Source: Kamptonema sp. UHCC 0994 (GTDB taxonomy: Bacteria > Cyanobacteriota > Cyanobacteriia > Cyanobacteriales > Microcoleaceae). Taken from it: DNA of 42,255 nucleotides. The notes below the pieces were generated by a model. It saw only the letters and a list, made by a program, of their open reading frames with translations. It was not told the DNA's origin and made no database searches. Shown here piece after piece: positions 25,401 through 32,829 of the stretch. The DNA is taken from contig NZ_JARFTR010000066.1 of assembly GCF_029167235.1 (NCBI RefSeq), positions 1 to 42,255 of the forward strand, given 5' to 3'. Each line of letters begins with the position of its first letter. Positions within the stretch are counted from its first letter, which is position 1. Position numbers and translations under genes: made by a program.

Positions 25401-25627
25401 ACTTATCCCTAGATCAAGTTAAGAAGCTGCTCTCTGAGGTCAAGCGGCTGTTAGAACCCAAAGCTAAGCAGGCGTTTAAAGATGCTGACAGCCAATTTCA
25501 CTCTGTTCTGGAAGCAGATCCCAAAAACAAGGCAGCTAAATTGCACGTTGAGCGCTGTATGCTATTTCAGCACCAGCCTCCAGATGTCCTCAACTGGGAC
25601 GGCGTTTGGAAACTTACGGAAAAATAA
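22439..25627 (+). CDS. GAF-GAF-PAS class III adenylate cyclase with Lys-rich helical insertion
   Basis: 1062 residues. GAF1 is at about 80-255 and GAF2 at about 270-450, each with the NADRST...FDxYDDPR...KTDxRTGYRT-type pattern of cyanobacterial cyclic-nucleotide-binding GAFs. PAS is at about 460-575 and the class III catalytic domain at about 600-790. Metal residues D618 and D662, substrate-selecting K658 and T732, and N739/R743 are present; Lys/Thr is the adenylate cyclase pair of Anabaena CyaB1. The C-terminus of CyaB1-like proteins, a TPR-like end (QFHSVLEADPKNKAAKLH...WDGVWKLTEK), is present. It is split by about 190 residues (about 824-1011) of Lys/Glu/Leu-rich repeats. It makes cAMP, probably under GAF feedback by cAMP. 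A small duplicated-domain protein follows 170 bp downstream. Confidence 0.93.
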   Translation: MKSASPNVSMDNATTAVIDVSPQNDNHQVQHPKPNSSSSSLTIAQGNFSSFLAPLNKDNFKHVTRDVEDKLRVVNQTLGMLDSLLDSQGFDAILNEMLQSITLKTGELLNADRSTIYLLDDEKEPSELWSIVAKDEKGNNLEFRFPSTVGIAGEVATFKKVVNIGFDFYDDPRSTNAKKTDQRTGYRTFSMLAMPLINEETGELVAVVQLINKLKLNHEPHGRLEDKIDACGFTAEDEQVFREFAPSIRLILESSKSFYAATQRQRAASALMNAVQALSQSSLNLDDTLGRVMDQAKGLMNADRSTLWLIDDDKDQLWTKIPINGILQEIRIPRTAGFAGMVAESGEHLLIPFDVYDDPRAVTAKETDKRTGYRTCSMLCMPVFNADKKLIGVTQLINKKKQGDYAPYDSANWPEAPEQWKASFNRNDLEFMKAFNIQAGVALQNAKLFAEVKQQEQRQKDMLRSLTNGVISTDKNGHIVATNDSVKKLLGATDADLAEGKSLRELINLEKGNFAQWFEAALSPKEEKDRRQFYPDQVLLPLEGEPQSINLSINSMADAVDPDKVNGALVVMEDISGEKQVKSLMYRYMTPEVAEALLASGDTGLGGKRKHVSVLFSDIRSYTTLTEKLQAEEVVAMLNGYFEEMVDAVFKYGGTLDKYIGDALMAVFGSPAPLEDHSWCAMQTAVEMRERLVEFNADRVRNGLMAISIGMGIHSDEVVSGNIGSSKRMELTSIGDGVNLASRLEGTSKQYGTDLVISENTYRDYAERLYVRELDFITVKGKTEPVTIYELLGIRAGFSPIGKPLSTAQQKVIEHYEKGRECYKRPVSEKLSDREIRELLERVKQMSPADIKKLSYNVEEQLEYQLKKLLYYIKKLPESKIARPSKKDELIKLLKPEIKLLSLETIKNLSEDEVRVLLKAKVKQISAEDIKELAEGDAKKLLESEVKQPSKPQIKKLTPAEIKLLLEAKIKSRSVEAVENFLNEEFPNLSLDQVKKLLSEVKRLLEPKAKQAFKDADSQFHSVLEADPKNKAAKLHVERCMLFQHQPPDVLNWDGVWKLTEK

Positions 25628-25797
25628 ACTGCCCCTGCGGCGATCCCCGTCGCAGGTATTCCCAGCAAGCTGAAGAAGTCTAGCACTTCACTCTCATTTT
25701 GTGCGACCTCAAAAATTCTGTCTCTGAGCCTCTGCATGGTTTCGCCGCAGAAAGTCAATCCTCTAGTCTTAGATATAGGAAACATTAAACTCTAGTT

Positions 25798-26337
25798 ATG
25801 ACTAATTTCAATTCGCAGTCCACAGATATCAATTGGGTGGAAGATGTTTACCAACTGTTGATGGATATTGCTCGCTGCTCTTTGTCGGATATCCCCAGAC
25901 TGCCAGAGAATTTTTCTCAAAAGGCTCTGCCTCTGCTACAGAAAGTACAGAGTATTGAAGACGATCGCGATGGGCAAGCAATCTCAGGTTTACATTCAGG
26001 GCACGAGCGCGAGTGGGCACAGCAAGTACGTCAATTTTTGCTGGAAATTACTAGCGTCTATTTGTCAGAGCAACCAAGAATGCCGGAAAACCTGGCAGGG
26101 AGAGCGATCGCACTGGCGGAGAAAGCCCAGGCTATTAAAGAAGTAGCAGAAAATGAAACGCCCTCCGCAGATGAATCGGACACCTCAGTACCCCGCCCAG
26201 AGGTACTGCTGCAACTCTTACGTGAGAGCTTTAAAATTCAACGCTCTAAAAGTAGTAATCCAGATGCTCCCCAATGGCAGCAAGCGATTACCATGCTGGA
26301 TGTAGTACAGGGAATGTATAACCAAGTCCATGAGTGA
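25798..26337 (+). CDS. Internally duplicated helical protein, unknown function
   Basis: 179 residues. Residues about 12-52 (WVEDVYQLLMDIARCSLSD, then PRLPENFSQKALPLL) and 71-114 (WAQQVRQFLLEITSVYLSE, then PRMPENLAGRAIALA) are clearly two copies of the same helical unit. A third, more distant helical block (PEVLLQLLRESFKI...MLDVVQGMYNQ) ends the protein. No signal peptide, membrane segment or enzyme motif. It lies downstream of the adenylate cyclase on the same strand and could be co-transcribed. A partner role is a guess. A hairpin TCTCCCCA/TGGGGAGA (26361-26390) follows the stop. Confidence 0.75.
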   Translation: MTNFNSQSTDINWVEDVYQLLMDIARCSLSDIPRLPENFSQKALPLLQKVQSIEDDRDGQAISGLHSGHEREWAQQVRQFLLEITSVYLSEQPRMPENLAGRAIALAEKAQAIKEVAENETPSADESDTSVPRPEVLLQLLRESFKIQRSKSSNPDAPQWQQAITMLDVVQGMYNQVHE

Positions 26338-26506
26338 ATCAATTTCGGCGCTCGACGCTTTCTCCCCATCCTGATGAGCGGCTGGGGAGATATTTCCTTG
26401 GAGGTATATTCATATTTTTGTGTCAAAAAGCCAGAATTGTGTTACAATGACTTATAGTTATTTTTAGATCGCTTTCAGTGAGTTCACAATAGCGTATCTA
26501 TTCCTT

Positions 26507-26695
26507 ATGGAATCTAATAGTCAGCCTGCCAGTCCTTCAGACCGACCTCCTCAGCAAACGCTAGCCAATATTGTCGGAACTGCGATCGCGATACTGACAT
26601 TAACCCTACCATTGTGGGCGATCGCACACTATTCTCCCACGAATATCAAGATTTGGCAACCAACCCCCTATCAACTCCAAAGATTTCCGCAGTGA
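26507..26695 (+). CDS. Small single-pass membrane protein
   Basis: 62 residues: a Ser/Pro/Gln-rich N-terminus (MESNSQPASPSDRPPQQ), one membrane helix (about 19-41, ANIVGTAIAILTLTLPLWAIA) and a short polar tail ending QRFPQ. The pattern, a disordered head followed by one helix, is common among conserved small cyanobacterial proteins, but I cannot name it. It converges with the histidine kinase gene whose 3' end is 55 bp away. Confidence 0.6.
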   Translation: MESNSQPASPSDRPPQQTLANIVGTAIAILTLTLPLWAIAHYSPTNIKIWQPTPYQLQRFPQ

Positions 26696-26750
26696 AGGGG
26701 AGTAGGAGGATTTTTGCAGGAAAGATCGCGACGCAATACTTTTTAATTTT

Positions 26751-28400
26751 TTACCGCCCCCTAAATCCTGTTAATCTTAGAGTAAAAGCCGTTTGACCAA
26801 TCGGTGTCGAATCCAATATCAACTCTCCACCATGAGCACGGGCAATTTCACGGGATAAACTCAATCCCAAACCTAGACCTTCAATATGGCGATTATGGGC
26901 AGAATCTCCCCGGTGAAATCGATTAAAAATTCGTTCCCGATCGCTTACAGGGATATCATGGGAAGAATTAGTAACAGTTACAGAAACCATCAACTCCTTA
27001 AGCTTCGCCTCAATCCGCACCCAACCCGACGGTAGATTATACTTAACAGCATTAGTAATCAAATTTTGCAATACTTGGATCAATAAATCGCGATCGCCCT
27101 TAACTCGTAATCCCGGCTGAATCTGTAAATTTACACTTAAATCCGGCGCTAACAGTTCAATATCTTCCGCTAAAGTCAGCAAAAGTGCGGACAAATCGAT
27201 CTCAACTTTGTGTAAGCGCATTTGTCCCGCATCTGCTAAAGATAGTAATAGTAACTTGCGGACAATTGAACCCAAACGGCCCACTTCATCCAGCAAATTA
27301 CTTAGATTTTGCTGGAGCTCCGAACCAGAATCAGCTTGTTGCAATGTCCTCTCTAATTCACCCTGCAAAATTGCCAAGGGTGTTTTCAGTTCATGGGCCG
27401 CATCCGCACTAAAACGCGATGCTTGTTGAAAGCTGCGTTCTAGGCGTTCCATCATCTGATTAAATACCTTTATTTGTTCTAAAAATTCGACATCTACTGC
27501 ACTAATCGGAATCCGCTGATCTAATCCTTTTGCTGTCACTCTTTGCAAAGTTGCCGTGACTTCACGGATTGGTTTTAATGCCCTTTCAGATAGAAACCAA
27601 GCCGCGATCGCGACTACAATCAAAACTGATGGTACTGAAATCAGAAAAATATTACTAATCGCACTCATTTCATGCTCAAATTCAGTGAAACTGACTGCGA
27701 TCGCAATCTGAATAAAAGGAGATGTCGCTCCCCCAACCCGCCAAATTCCTGTCACAGTATGACGTTTTACCAGTGGAGATAACTGGTTTATCGGTTTGTG
27801 GGGCCTAAATGGTGGTGGTTCTCGACGGGGTTCTGGAGGGGGAAAAAGCCCTTCCTCTGGTGGTTCTCGACGAGGTTCTGGAGGGGGAAAAAGCCCTTCC
27901 TCTGGTGGTTCTCGACGGGGTTCTGGAGGGGGAAAAAGCCCTTCCTCTGGTGGTTCCGGCGGTGGCCCTGGGGGGGGGAATTCCTCTCCTTCTCTGGGTG
28001 GTGGGTATGGGTACGGGGGGCGTTGTCTGGGAGGACGAAAACGCGGTGGTGGTCTAAAAGTATCTTGGGGAGGAAATAATCCCGATCGATCTAAATCAGA
28101 GGGCCAATTAGTAGATTGAAACAAGATATTTCCATCAACATCAAGCACCAATAGTGCAATCTTAGCCTGCGAATCAACACCGAAGAAAGACGGTAATGCT
28201 AACTCATAAGACTCCCAATGATCCAGCGGACGGGGTGCAGAAGATTCTCGCAATAAATGACTTTTGATCTGATCGTCAAGACGAGCTAATTTTGTCTGAT
28301 AAATTAGGAACCAAGAGACAAAACCAAAACCCACTAAAGCACTACCTGCAAGAATTGCAGATAAAAGAGTAATTCGGAGACGAAAAGAATGCCATTTCAC
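26751..28400 (-). CDS. Sensor histidine kinase with Pro-rich periplasmic repeat
   Basis: 549 residues from a GTG start 2 bp after the response regulator stop. TM1 is at about 12-34, a periplasmic region at about 35-248, TM2 at about 251-270, and HAMP next. HisKA has DAAHELKTPLAI with H336. The ATPase domain has NLITNAVKY, a degenerate G1 (about RIFNRFHRGDS after the N-box) and GLGLGLSLSREIARAHGG. The periplasmic loop contains a Pro/Glu/Arg low-complexity segment (about 110-200) with three near-identical 15-residue repeats around EEGLFPPPEP. Together with the OmpR-type regulator upstream it forms a two-component pair. The divergent Spy-like gene suggests that it senses envelope or metal stress. 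It resembles RppB/NrsS-type kinases, but the ligand is unproven. Confidence 0.92.
   Translation of the reverse strand: MKWHSFRLRITLLSAILAGSALVGFGFVSWFLIYQTKLARLDDQIKSHLLRESSAPRPLDHWESYELALPSFFGVDSQAKIALLVLDVDGNILFQSTNWPSDLDRSGLFPPQDTFRPPPRFRPPRQRPPYPYPPPREGEEFPPPGPPPEPPEEGLFPPPEPRREPPEEGLFPPPEPRREPPEEGLFPPPEPRREPPPFRPHKPINQLSPLVKRHTVTGIWRVGGATSPFIQIAIAVSFTEFEHEMSAISNIFLISVPSVLIVVAIAAWFLSERALKPIREVTATLQRVTAKGLDQRIPISAVDVEFLEQIKVFNQMMERLERSFQQASRFSADAAHELKTPLAILQGELERTLQQADSGSELQQNLSNLLDEVGRLGSIVRKLLLLSLADAGQMRLHKVEIDLSALLLTLAEDIELLAPDLSVNLQIQPGLRVKGDRDLLIQVLQNLITNAVKYNLPSGWVRIEAKLKELMVSVTVTNSSHDIPVSDRERIFNRFHRGDSAHNRHIEGLGLGLSLSREIARAHGGELILDSTPIGQTAFTLRLTGFRGR
27814..27961. repeat. 45-bp in-frame minisatellite in the kinase gene
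   Basis: Three copies of a 45-bp unit start at 27814, 27859 and 27904, differing at one or two bases, followed by a partial fourth copy. The unit is a multiple of three and encodes 15 residues around EEGLFPPPEP, so copy-number change would keep the frame. Confidence 0.95.
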
Positions 28401-28402
28401 GA

Positions 28403-29080
28403 TTAAACTTCCGGTTTACGAAAACAGTAACCAACGCCCCGCACGCTTTCAATACAACTCCCACCGTCCATACGTTCTAGTTTCTTACGAATGCGCTGAA
28501 TGCAAACATCTACTAAGTTTGTACTAGGATTAAAATCATAGCCCCAAACGTGCTCTAAAATTTGTGTCCGAGTTAAAACTCTTCCAGGGGAACGCATTAG
28601 ATATTCTAGTAAATTGAACTCGCGGGTAGTAAGTTCTACTGATTGTTGATTGCAAGTAACTTGGCGAGTAATCCGATCCAGTTTTAGGGGGCCAAGGCTT
28701 AAAATATTCTGGCGTTCCCCAGAAACACGGCGGATAACTGCATGAATACGTGCGATTAGTTCTTCAACAAAAAATGGTTTAGCTAAATAATCATCAGCCC
28801 CAAGATTTAGTCCTTCCAGGCGGTCGTCAAGTTCATTGCGAGCAGTTAATAAAATTACGGGTACATTGCGACCAGAGCGACGCAAACTTTTAAGGATTGC
28901 TAATCCATCTTTACCCGGAAGCATAATATCAAGAACTAGCACGTCATATTGGTTATCCATTGCTCGCAGATAACCTTCATCACCGTTATCGCAATAATCA
29001 ACAACAAAACCTTGTTCTTTCAATCCAGCACAGACAAAGCTAGCAATTTTGGCTTCGTCTTCAACATAGAGAATATTCAT
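28403..29080 (-). CDS. OmpR-family response regulator
   Basis: 225 residues, a standard length. The receiver domain has acidic E7/D8, phospho-acceptor D51 in LVLDIMLPGKDG, T in LLTARNE and K in DDYLAKPF. The C-terminal winged helix is of OmpR/PhoB type (LTTREFNLLEYLMRSPGRVL, IRKKL, VRGVGYCFR). It is the first gene of a two-gene unit with the histidine kinase, separated by 2 bp. The divergent Spy-like gene is the natural target, and a perfect 12-bp palindrome lies between them. Sequence and arrangement resemble the RppA/NrsR group of metal- or redox-responsive regulators in cyanobacteria; this is a similarity-based suggestion. Confidence 0.93.
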   Translation of the reverse strand: MNILYVEDEAKIASFVCAGLKEQGFVVDYCDNGDEGYLRAMDNQYDVLVLDIMLPGKDGLAILKSLRRSGRNVPVILLTARNELDDRLEGLNLGADDYLAKPFFVEELIARIHAVIRRVSGERQNILSLGPLKLDRITRQVTCNQQSVELTTREFNLLEYLMRSPGRVLTRTQILEHVWGYDFNPSTNLVDVCIQRIRKKLERMDGGSCIESVRGVGYCFRKPEV

Positions 29081-29149
29081 AATTTTACCTCTTTAGTTAT
29101 TCTACTATGATATAGGATTAACGAACATTACAAATTTGTCATTTAATTG

Positions 29150-29161
29150 CAGGTATACCTG
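29150..29161. promoter_or_regulatory. Candidate operator CAGGTATACCTG in the divergent promoter region
   Basis: A perfect 12-bp palindrome between the divergent response regulator and Spy-like genes. It is flanked by direct repeats: TGTCAT before it and again at its right edge, and TTTAATT copies about 37 bp apart. OmpR-type regulators commonly bind direct repeats in such regions. Either element could be the site. Confidence 0.5.
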
Positions 29162-29229
29162 TCATATTCAGATTGTTTAATTAGAAAATTGATAAGGCAA
29201 TTTCAACTTATTTTCAGGGGATCGGTCTA

Positions 29230-29775
29230 ATGATTAAGCGTTACTTATTGGTATTGGGTACAACATCTGTGATTCTACAGATTGCGAGTGGAATGGGAGT
29301 TAATCAATTGCAATTGAGGAATATAAGCCCTGGAAGTGCGATCGCTCAGTTTCCACCCTATCCACCACCGCACGTCACTACTGAAACTGCGATCGCTCAA
29401 TTTCCACCCTGTCCCCCGCCACCACCGCCGATGATGGGGATGGAATCAGGGAGTCAGACAGAACCCCCTTGGGCAAAAAATATCAACCTCAGCAACGAAC
29501 AGCGATCGCGCATCCAGGCGATTCACGAACAAGGTATCAAAGGTATCCAGAAGATACAACAGCAACTTTTTGAGGCGGATGGAAAAATGCGATCGCTCTT
29601 AGAAACCAATACCCCATTAGAGCAATTGCGACAACAACAGCAGTACATCCAAACCCTACGCCAGCAAATCGACAACAATCACTTTGAAATGATGTTAGCC
29701 GAACGCCAAGTATTGACGCAAGAACAGCTTATTCAGCTTAAAGAGTTGATGCAGCAGCAAGGGGGGCCGCCTTAG
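29230..29775 (+). CDS. Spy/CpxP-like periplasmic protein with duplicated Pro-rich segment
   Basis: 181 residues. A signal peptide (about 1-24) is followed by a duplicated segment, AIAQFPPYPPPHVTTET and AIAQFPPCPPPPPP, an in-frame duplication carrying a HIP1 site in each copy. The rest is helical (INLSNEQRSRIQAIHEQGIK, VLTQEQLIQLKELMQQ) with the LTxxQ-like motif of Spy/CpxP proteins. Periplasmic chaperone or stress sensor. It is divergent from the response regulator/kinase pair, a typical arrangement for a target gene. Related to the other Spy-like protein at 2.9 kb, but it belongs to a different signalling unit. Confidence 0.85.
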   Translation: MIKRYLLVLGTTSVILQIASGMGVNQLQLRNISPGSAIAQFPPYPPPHVTTETAIAQFPPCPPPPPPMMGMESGSQTEPPWAKNINLSNEQRSRIQAIHEQGIKGIQKIQQQLFEADGKMRSLLETNTPLEQLRQQQQYIQTLRQQIDNNHFEMMLAERQVLTQEQLIQLKELMQQQGGPP

Positions 29776-30225
29776 TGATACCAAATCCGGCTTAAATATC
29801 TTCTTTATTCTTTAGTCCGCGTAGGCGGACTTCGTTTGTGTAGTAGCGGTTTCAACCGCCCAACAATCTACTAGAAGGTGTTGAAAAAGCAGTACGTCAA
29901 CAGATGCTAGAATATTTAAGTCGTAAATTAGTCCTTTTTTGTCCAAAAAGTAACCAACAAGGCTCGTGGCTCCCATAAATGAATTAAACAAGCTGAAGCT
30001 TTTTAATAACGAGTTTGGGTAGAAGATGCGATCTGCTATAAGTAAAAGGCTAAAAGTTTTAGGGACGTATAAAGATAGGTATCGATATACTTAAGGCTAG
30101 AAACGCTTGCGGGAGCCGCCCCAGGCGTTTCCAGAATCTAACTAGGGACGAATGTAGCTAAATGTAGCTATCTGAAGTAGCTCTTCACCCCTTAAAGCGA
30201 CCGATCCTCAAGGAGAAATTTTAAT
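29776..30225. other. Repeat-containing intergenic region before the GerMN gene
   Basis: 450 bp. It holds a two-hairpin dispersed repeat (29814-29860), a short open stretch reading LEGVEKAVRQQMLEYLSRKL (about 29868-29930) that may be a gene fragment but which I cannot place, and an imperfect hairpin GAAACGC...GCGTTTC (about 30097-30130). AGGAGAAATT provides the ribosome-binding site for the next gene. Confidence 0.55.
29814..29860. repeat. Two-hairpin dispersed repeat (AGTCCGCGTAGGCGGACT unit)
   Basis: AGTCCGC-GTAG-GCGGACT (29814-29831), the linker TCGTTTGTGTAGTA, then GCGGTT-TC-AACCGC (29846-29859). The fixed linker between two variable hairpins is a dispersed repeat I recognise from cyanobacterial genomes. 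Confidence 0.75.
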
Positions 30226-30954
30226 ATGAAAGATCAACAAAAAATTCGCCAAGTCCCTATAGCTGTCATTGCAGGTGTTTGTGGATTCGTTTTAGCCGCT
30301 GGTGGCGGAATAGCCTGGTGGACAACGCAAAACCCTAATCTCCGCACCAGTGAATCTTCTGCTCCCCCCACCGTCCCCATAGCTTCCCCTAGTCCTAGCA
30401 ATACACCAAGCGTAATTATCCCCGTACCGACTCCCACTCCTGCTCAGACTCAGCCATCTCAGGATTCACAGTCGGCTCTCAAGCCTCAGTCACCCGCACC
30501 AATACCTTTAGGCTCAACAGCAGAGAAAACAGCTCAAGTCTACTGGCTCAAAGATACAGGCGGCAAATTTCAGATTGTGCCTGATAAATTGGCCGCTCAG
30601 GGAATCCAGAAACCCGATACAGCTATAAAAGGTGCTTTCGAGCAATTGTTAGCAGGCCCCACAGATGGGAAGGGCCAGAGCGAAGTTCCCAAAGGAACAA
30701 AACTTGAGAGTGTAAAAGTTTTGGAGGATGGTGTTCACGTGAATTTGTCAGAGGAATTTACCTCTGGCGGTGGTAGCACCTCGATGATTGGGCGTTTGGG
30801 GCAAGTAATATTCACAGCTACCAGTTTGCAACCGGATGCTCAAGTCTGGATTTCTGTAGATGGAAAACCCTTGAAAATTTTAGGTGGTGAAGGGTTAGAG
30901 GTAGCTTGGCCGAGCACTCGCTCCTCCTTTGAGAAAGACTTTGCTGTGCAGTAA
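30226..30954 (+). CDS. GerMN-domain protein
   Basis: 242 residues: an N-terminal membrane anchor (about 10-32, VPIAVIAGVCGFVLAAGGGIA), a Ser/Pro/Thr-rich linker (about 40-105) and a GerMN-type domain from about 100 to 235 (YWLKDTGGKFQIVPD, AFEQLLAGPT, GVHVNLSEEF, GQVIFTATSL). GerMN was named from spore-germination proteins but is common in cyanobacteria, where its role is unknown and cell-wall association is suggested. AGGAGAAA lies before the ATG. It stands alone. Confidence 0.85.
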   Translation: MKDQQKIRQVPIAVIAGVCGFVLAAGGGIAWWTTQNPNLRTSESSAPPTVPIASPSPSNTPSVIIPVPTPTPAQTQPSQDSQSALKPQSPAPIPLGSTAEKTAQVYWLKDTGGKFQIVPDKLAAQGIQKPDTAIKGAFEQLLAGPTDGKGQSEVPKGTKLESVKVLEDGVHVNLSEEFTSGGGSTSMIGRLGQVIFTATSLQPDAQVWISVDGKPLKILGGEGLEVAWPSTRSSFEKDFAVQ

Positions 30955-31047
30955 TTGTTAGCCTGCGGTAATGGGTAATTGGCAATTGGCAAAAAGTGAA
31001 AAACTATGGCAGATTGCCCATTGCCTCAAGGCATTTAGCAATTACCC

Positions 31048-31401
31048 TTACTGCTTGCTGGTCAGACTAAATTCCCGAAAGTGGCGGGCTTGCTGTTCGA
31101 TACGGGCGGCGAGGCGATCGCAAACCAAATTGCACAGCTCAAAAATCAATTCATCTTCCACCCGATAGTAGGCTGAAGTTCCCTCACTCCGGCGAGTGAG
31201 AATACCAGCTTGCAGCATAAGTTTCAAATGTTTAGAAACATTCGCTTGACTGGTTTCGGTGTCTTCCACCAACTCTTGAACACATTTTTCCCCGTCACGA
31301 AGCAGATTTAAAATCCGCAAACGCATCGGTTCGCTCAGAATACTGAAATACTCAGCAACTTGCTGCACAACTTCTTGCGGCACAGGCTGGGATGACTTCA
31401 T
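31048..31401 (-). CDS. ArsR/SmtB-family transcriptional regulator
   Basis: 117 residues from the ATG at 31401 (MKSSQPVPQEVVQQVAEYF); the frame extends 13 codons upstream, but that part is hydrophobic and not family-like. The winged helix is clear: LSEPMRLRILNLLRDGEKCV, recognition helix TSQANVSKHLKLM and wing AGILTRRSEGTSAYYRV. One Cys follows GEK, at the position of the ArsR CxC metal site, and a second is in FELCNLVCDRL, so thiol or metal sensing is possible. The full CVC motif of ArsR is absent. No metal pump lies next to it; the target is unknown. It is convergent with the GerMN gene. Confidence 0.85.
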   Translation of the reverse strand: MKSSQPVPQEVVQQVAEYFSILSEPMRLRILNLLRDGEKCVQELVEDTETSQANVSKHLKLMLQAGILTRRSEGTSAYYRVEDELIFELCNLVCDRLAARIEQQARHFREFSLTSKQ

Positions 31402-31469
31402 CAAACTCACCTGAAAGAACAGATCCCCAAATACTAACATTTAGTCTGTTTATAACAATAAAGTAATCC

Positions 31470-32057
31470 TTAATCTGGATTAATTCGCATCAATGGCTGA
31501 CCGTACTCCAGAGGTTCGCCGTTCTGAATCAAAATTTCCACAACGGAACCCGATACCTCTGCCTCGATCTCGTTCATCAGTTTCATTGCCTCAATGATAC
31601 AGACGGTCTGACCAACCCTGACGCGATCGCCTACCTGCACAAAAGGCGGCTCATCAGGCCCAGGAGCCCGGTAAAAAGTTCCTACCATTGGGGAGATCAC
31701 CTCCACCCATTTAGGTTCTGCCGGTGGCGGAACCGCTATCGGCCGAGCAGCACTGGAACCAGTTGGGGAAATACCTTTAGCAGCCGGATTCACCCCCGAA
31801 CTTAGGGGTGTAGGAGCAGCCGATGCCCCCGTCAGGGCCACTGTGTCATTAATACTACCATCGGTCAAAATATCACAGCGATCGGCGATCGCATCAGAAT
31901 TGAGAGCATTACCTAGGGAAGGAGCCCCAGTTTCTCTAACCGGAGAGCCTTTTCGCACCGTCAATTCAAAATCTGCACTTTTTAAGTTCAGCTCCGAAAT
32001 GCCAGTAGAGTCTAAAACTGTCAGCAGTTCGCAAAGCTGGTTTAAGTCTAGTTGCAC
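31470..32057 (-). CDS. accB: Biotin carboxyl carrier protein of acetyl-CoA carboxylase
   Basis: 195 residues, GTG start. The C-terminal biotinyl domain has EAMKLMNEI with K159 as the biotinylated lysine and [18 protein letters not shown] before it. An Ala/Pro-rich linker joins it to the conserved N-terminal piece ([16 protein letters not shown]). Acts in the first step of fatty-acid synthesis. It follows efp on the same strand, the usual cyanobacterial order, but 147 bp apart because a palindromic repeat copy lies between them. Confidence 0.95.
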   Translation of the reverse strand: MQLDLNQLCELLTVLDSTGISELNLKSADFELTVRKGSPVRETGAPSLGNALNSDAIADRCDILTDGSINDTVALTGASAAPTPLSSGVNPAAKGISPTGSSAARPIAVPPPAEPKWVEVISPMVGTFYRAPGPDEPPFVQVGDRVRVGQTVCIIEAMKLMNEIEAEVSGSVVEILIQNGEPLEYGQPLMRINPD

Positions 32058-32113
32058 AGCAAGTTAATCGGTAATGGGTTAATTGGATAATTGAAAATGG
32101 GGCTTTCTTTACT

Positions 32114-32203
32114 AGGACTTACGCAAAACTCTTTGTAACGCCGCCCTCGCTTACGGTCAAGTCACCGCCCAGAGGGCGGCATTACGTAACTCTAGGCATA
32201 GCC
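32114..32203. repeat. Palindromic repeat family 1, copy C (one arm altered)
   Basis: AGGACTTACGCAAAACTCTTTG begins the copy and is followed by TAACGCCGCCCTC, but then GCTTACGGT replaces the expected TGGGCGGT. The right arm is intact (CCGCCCAGAGGGCGGCATTACG). The stem is therefore partly broken. It lies between efp and accB, ending about one base before the efp stop. Confidence 0.8.
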
Positions 32204-32204
32204 C

Positions 32205-32762
32205 TTATTCGCGGCCAAGGTAACTATCGGTGCGGGTATCAATCCGAATCCGTTCCCCTGCTGAAATAAATAGCGGCACCATCACCTGAGCCCCAGTTGA
32301 CACAATGGCAGGCTTACTACCACCAGTAGCAGTATCTCCTTTAACGCCGGGATCGGCTTGTATTACTTCCAAGACCACAGCATTAGGCAGTTCTACCTCT
32401 AGAATTTGTTCGCCCCAGCGGAGAATATTGACCTCCATACCTTCTGTAAGATACTTGACGCGATCGCCAATCTGGGTAGCACTCAGAGTTGTTTCTTCAT
32501 AAGTTGCCATATCCATAAAGACAAACTGATCGCCATCTTTATAGGTATGCTGCATAGAACTCTTTTCCAGGTTGGCTTGAGGTAAAGTCTCCCCGGCTCG
32601 GAAAGTTTGTTCTACTACATTTCCGGTTTGTACGTTTTTTAATTTCGTCCGCACAAAAGCCGAGCCCTTTCCGGGCTTAACGTGGAGGAATTCAACCACT
32701 TTCCACACCCCGTTATTCCACTCAATCGAAACACCTGGTCGAAAGTCATTACTCGAAATCAT
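32205..32762 (-). CDS. efp: Translation elongation factor P
   Basis: 185 residues, full length. Domain I has [14 protein letters not shown] with K32 at the tip that is modified in some bacteria. Domains II/III end in [19 protein letters not shown]. It relieves ribosome stalling at polyproline. This matters locally, since several proteins here (the kinase tail, the histidine kinase loop, the Spy-like protein) have long proline runs. It is first in the efp-accB unit. A stable hairpin lies upstream in the leader. Confidence 0.96.
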   Translation of the reverse strand: MISSNDFRPGVSIEWNNGVWKVVEFLHVKPGKGSAFVRTKLKNVQTGNVVEQTFRAGETLPQANLEKSSMQHTYKDGDQFVFMDMATYEETTLSATQIGDRVKYLTEGMEVNILRWGEQILEVELPNAVVLEVIQADPGVKGDTATGGSKPAIVSTGAQVMVPLFISAGERIRIDTRTDSYLGRE

Positions 32763-32800
32763 AAAAAAATTCTGGTTAAGTGTGAAAACCGCTTCTAAAA

Positions 32801-32829
32801 ATGTAGGTAAACTTAGTTTAGCCCTACAT
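32801..32829 (-). promoter_or_regulatory. Hairpin in the efp leader
   Basis: ATGTAGG-TAAAC (32801-32812) pairs with GTTTA-gc-CCTACAT (32816-32829): 12 pairs with a 2-nt bulge and a tiny loop, 39 bp upstream of the efp ATG. It may be a leader structure or another dispersed repeat. It has no T tract on the coding side. Confidence 0.5.

Noticed and set aside
27796-28119. Gly/Ser- or Trp-rich frames on the plus strand
   Set aside because: Antisense shadows of the 45-bp repeat in the histidine kinase gene.
29868-29980. Short frame LEGVEKAVRQQMLEYLSRKL as a gene
   Set aside because: Only about 35 codons with no start context and next to a dispersed repeat; could be a fragment but cannot be placed.
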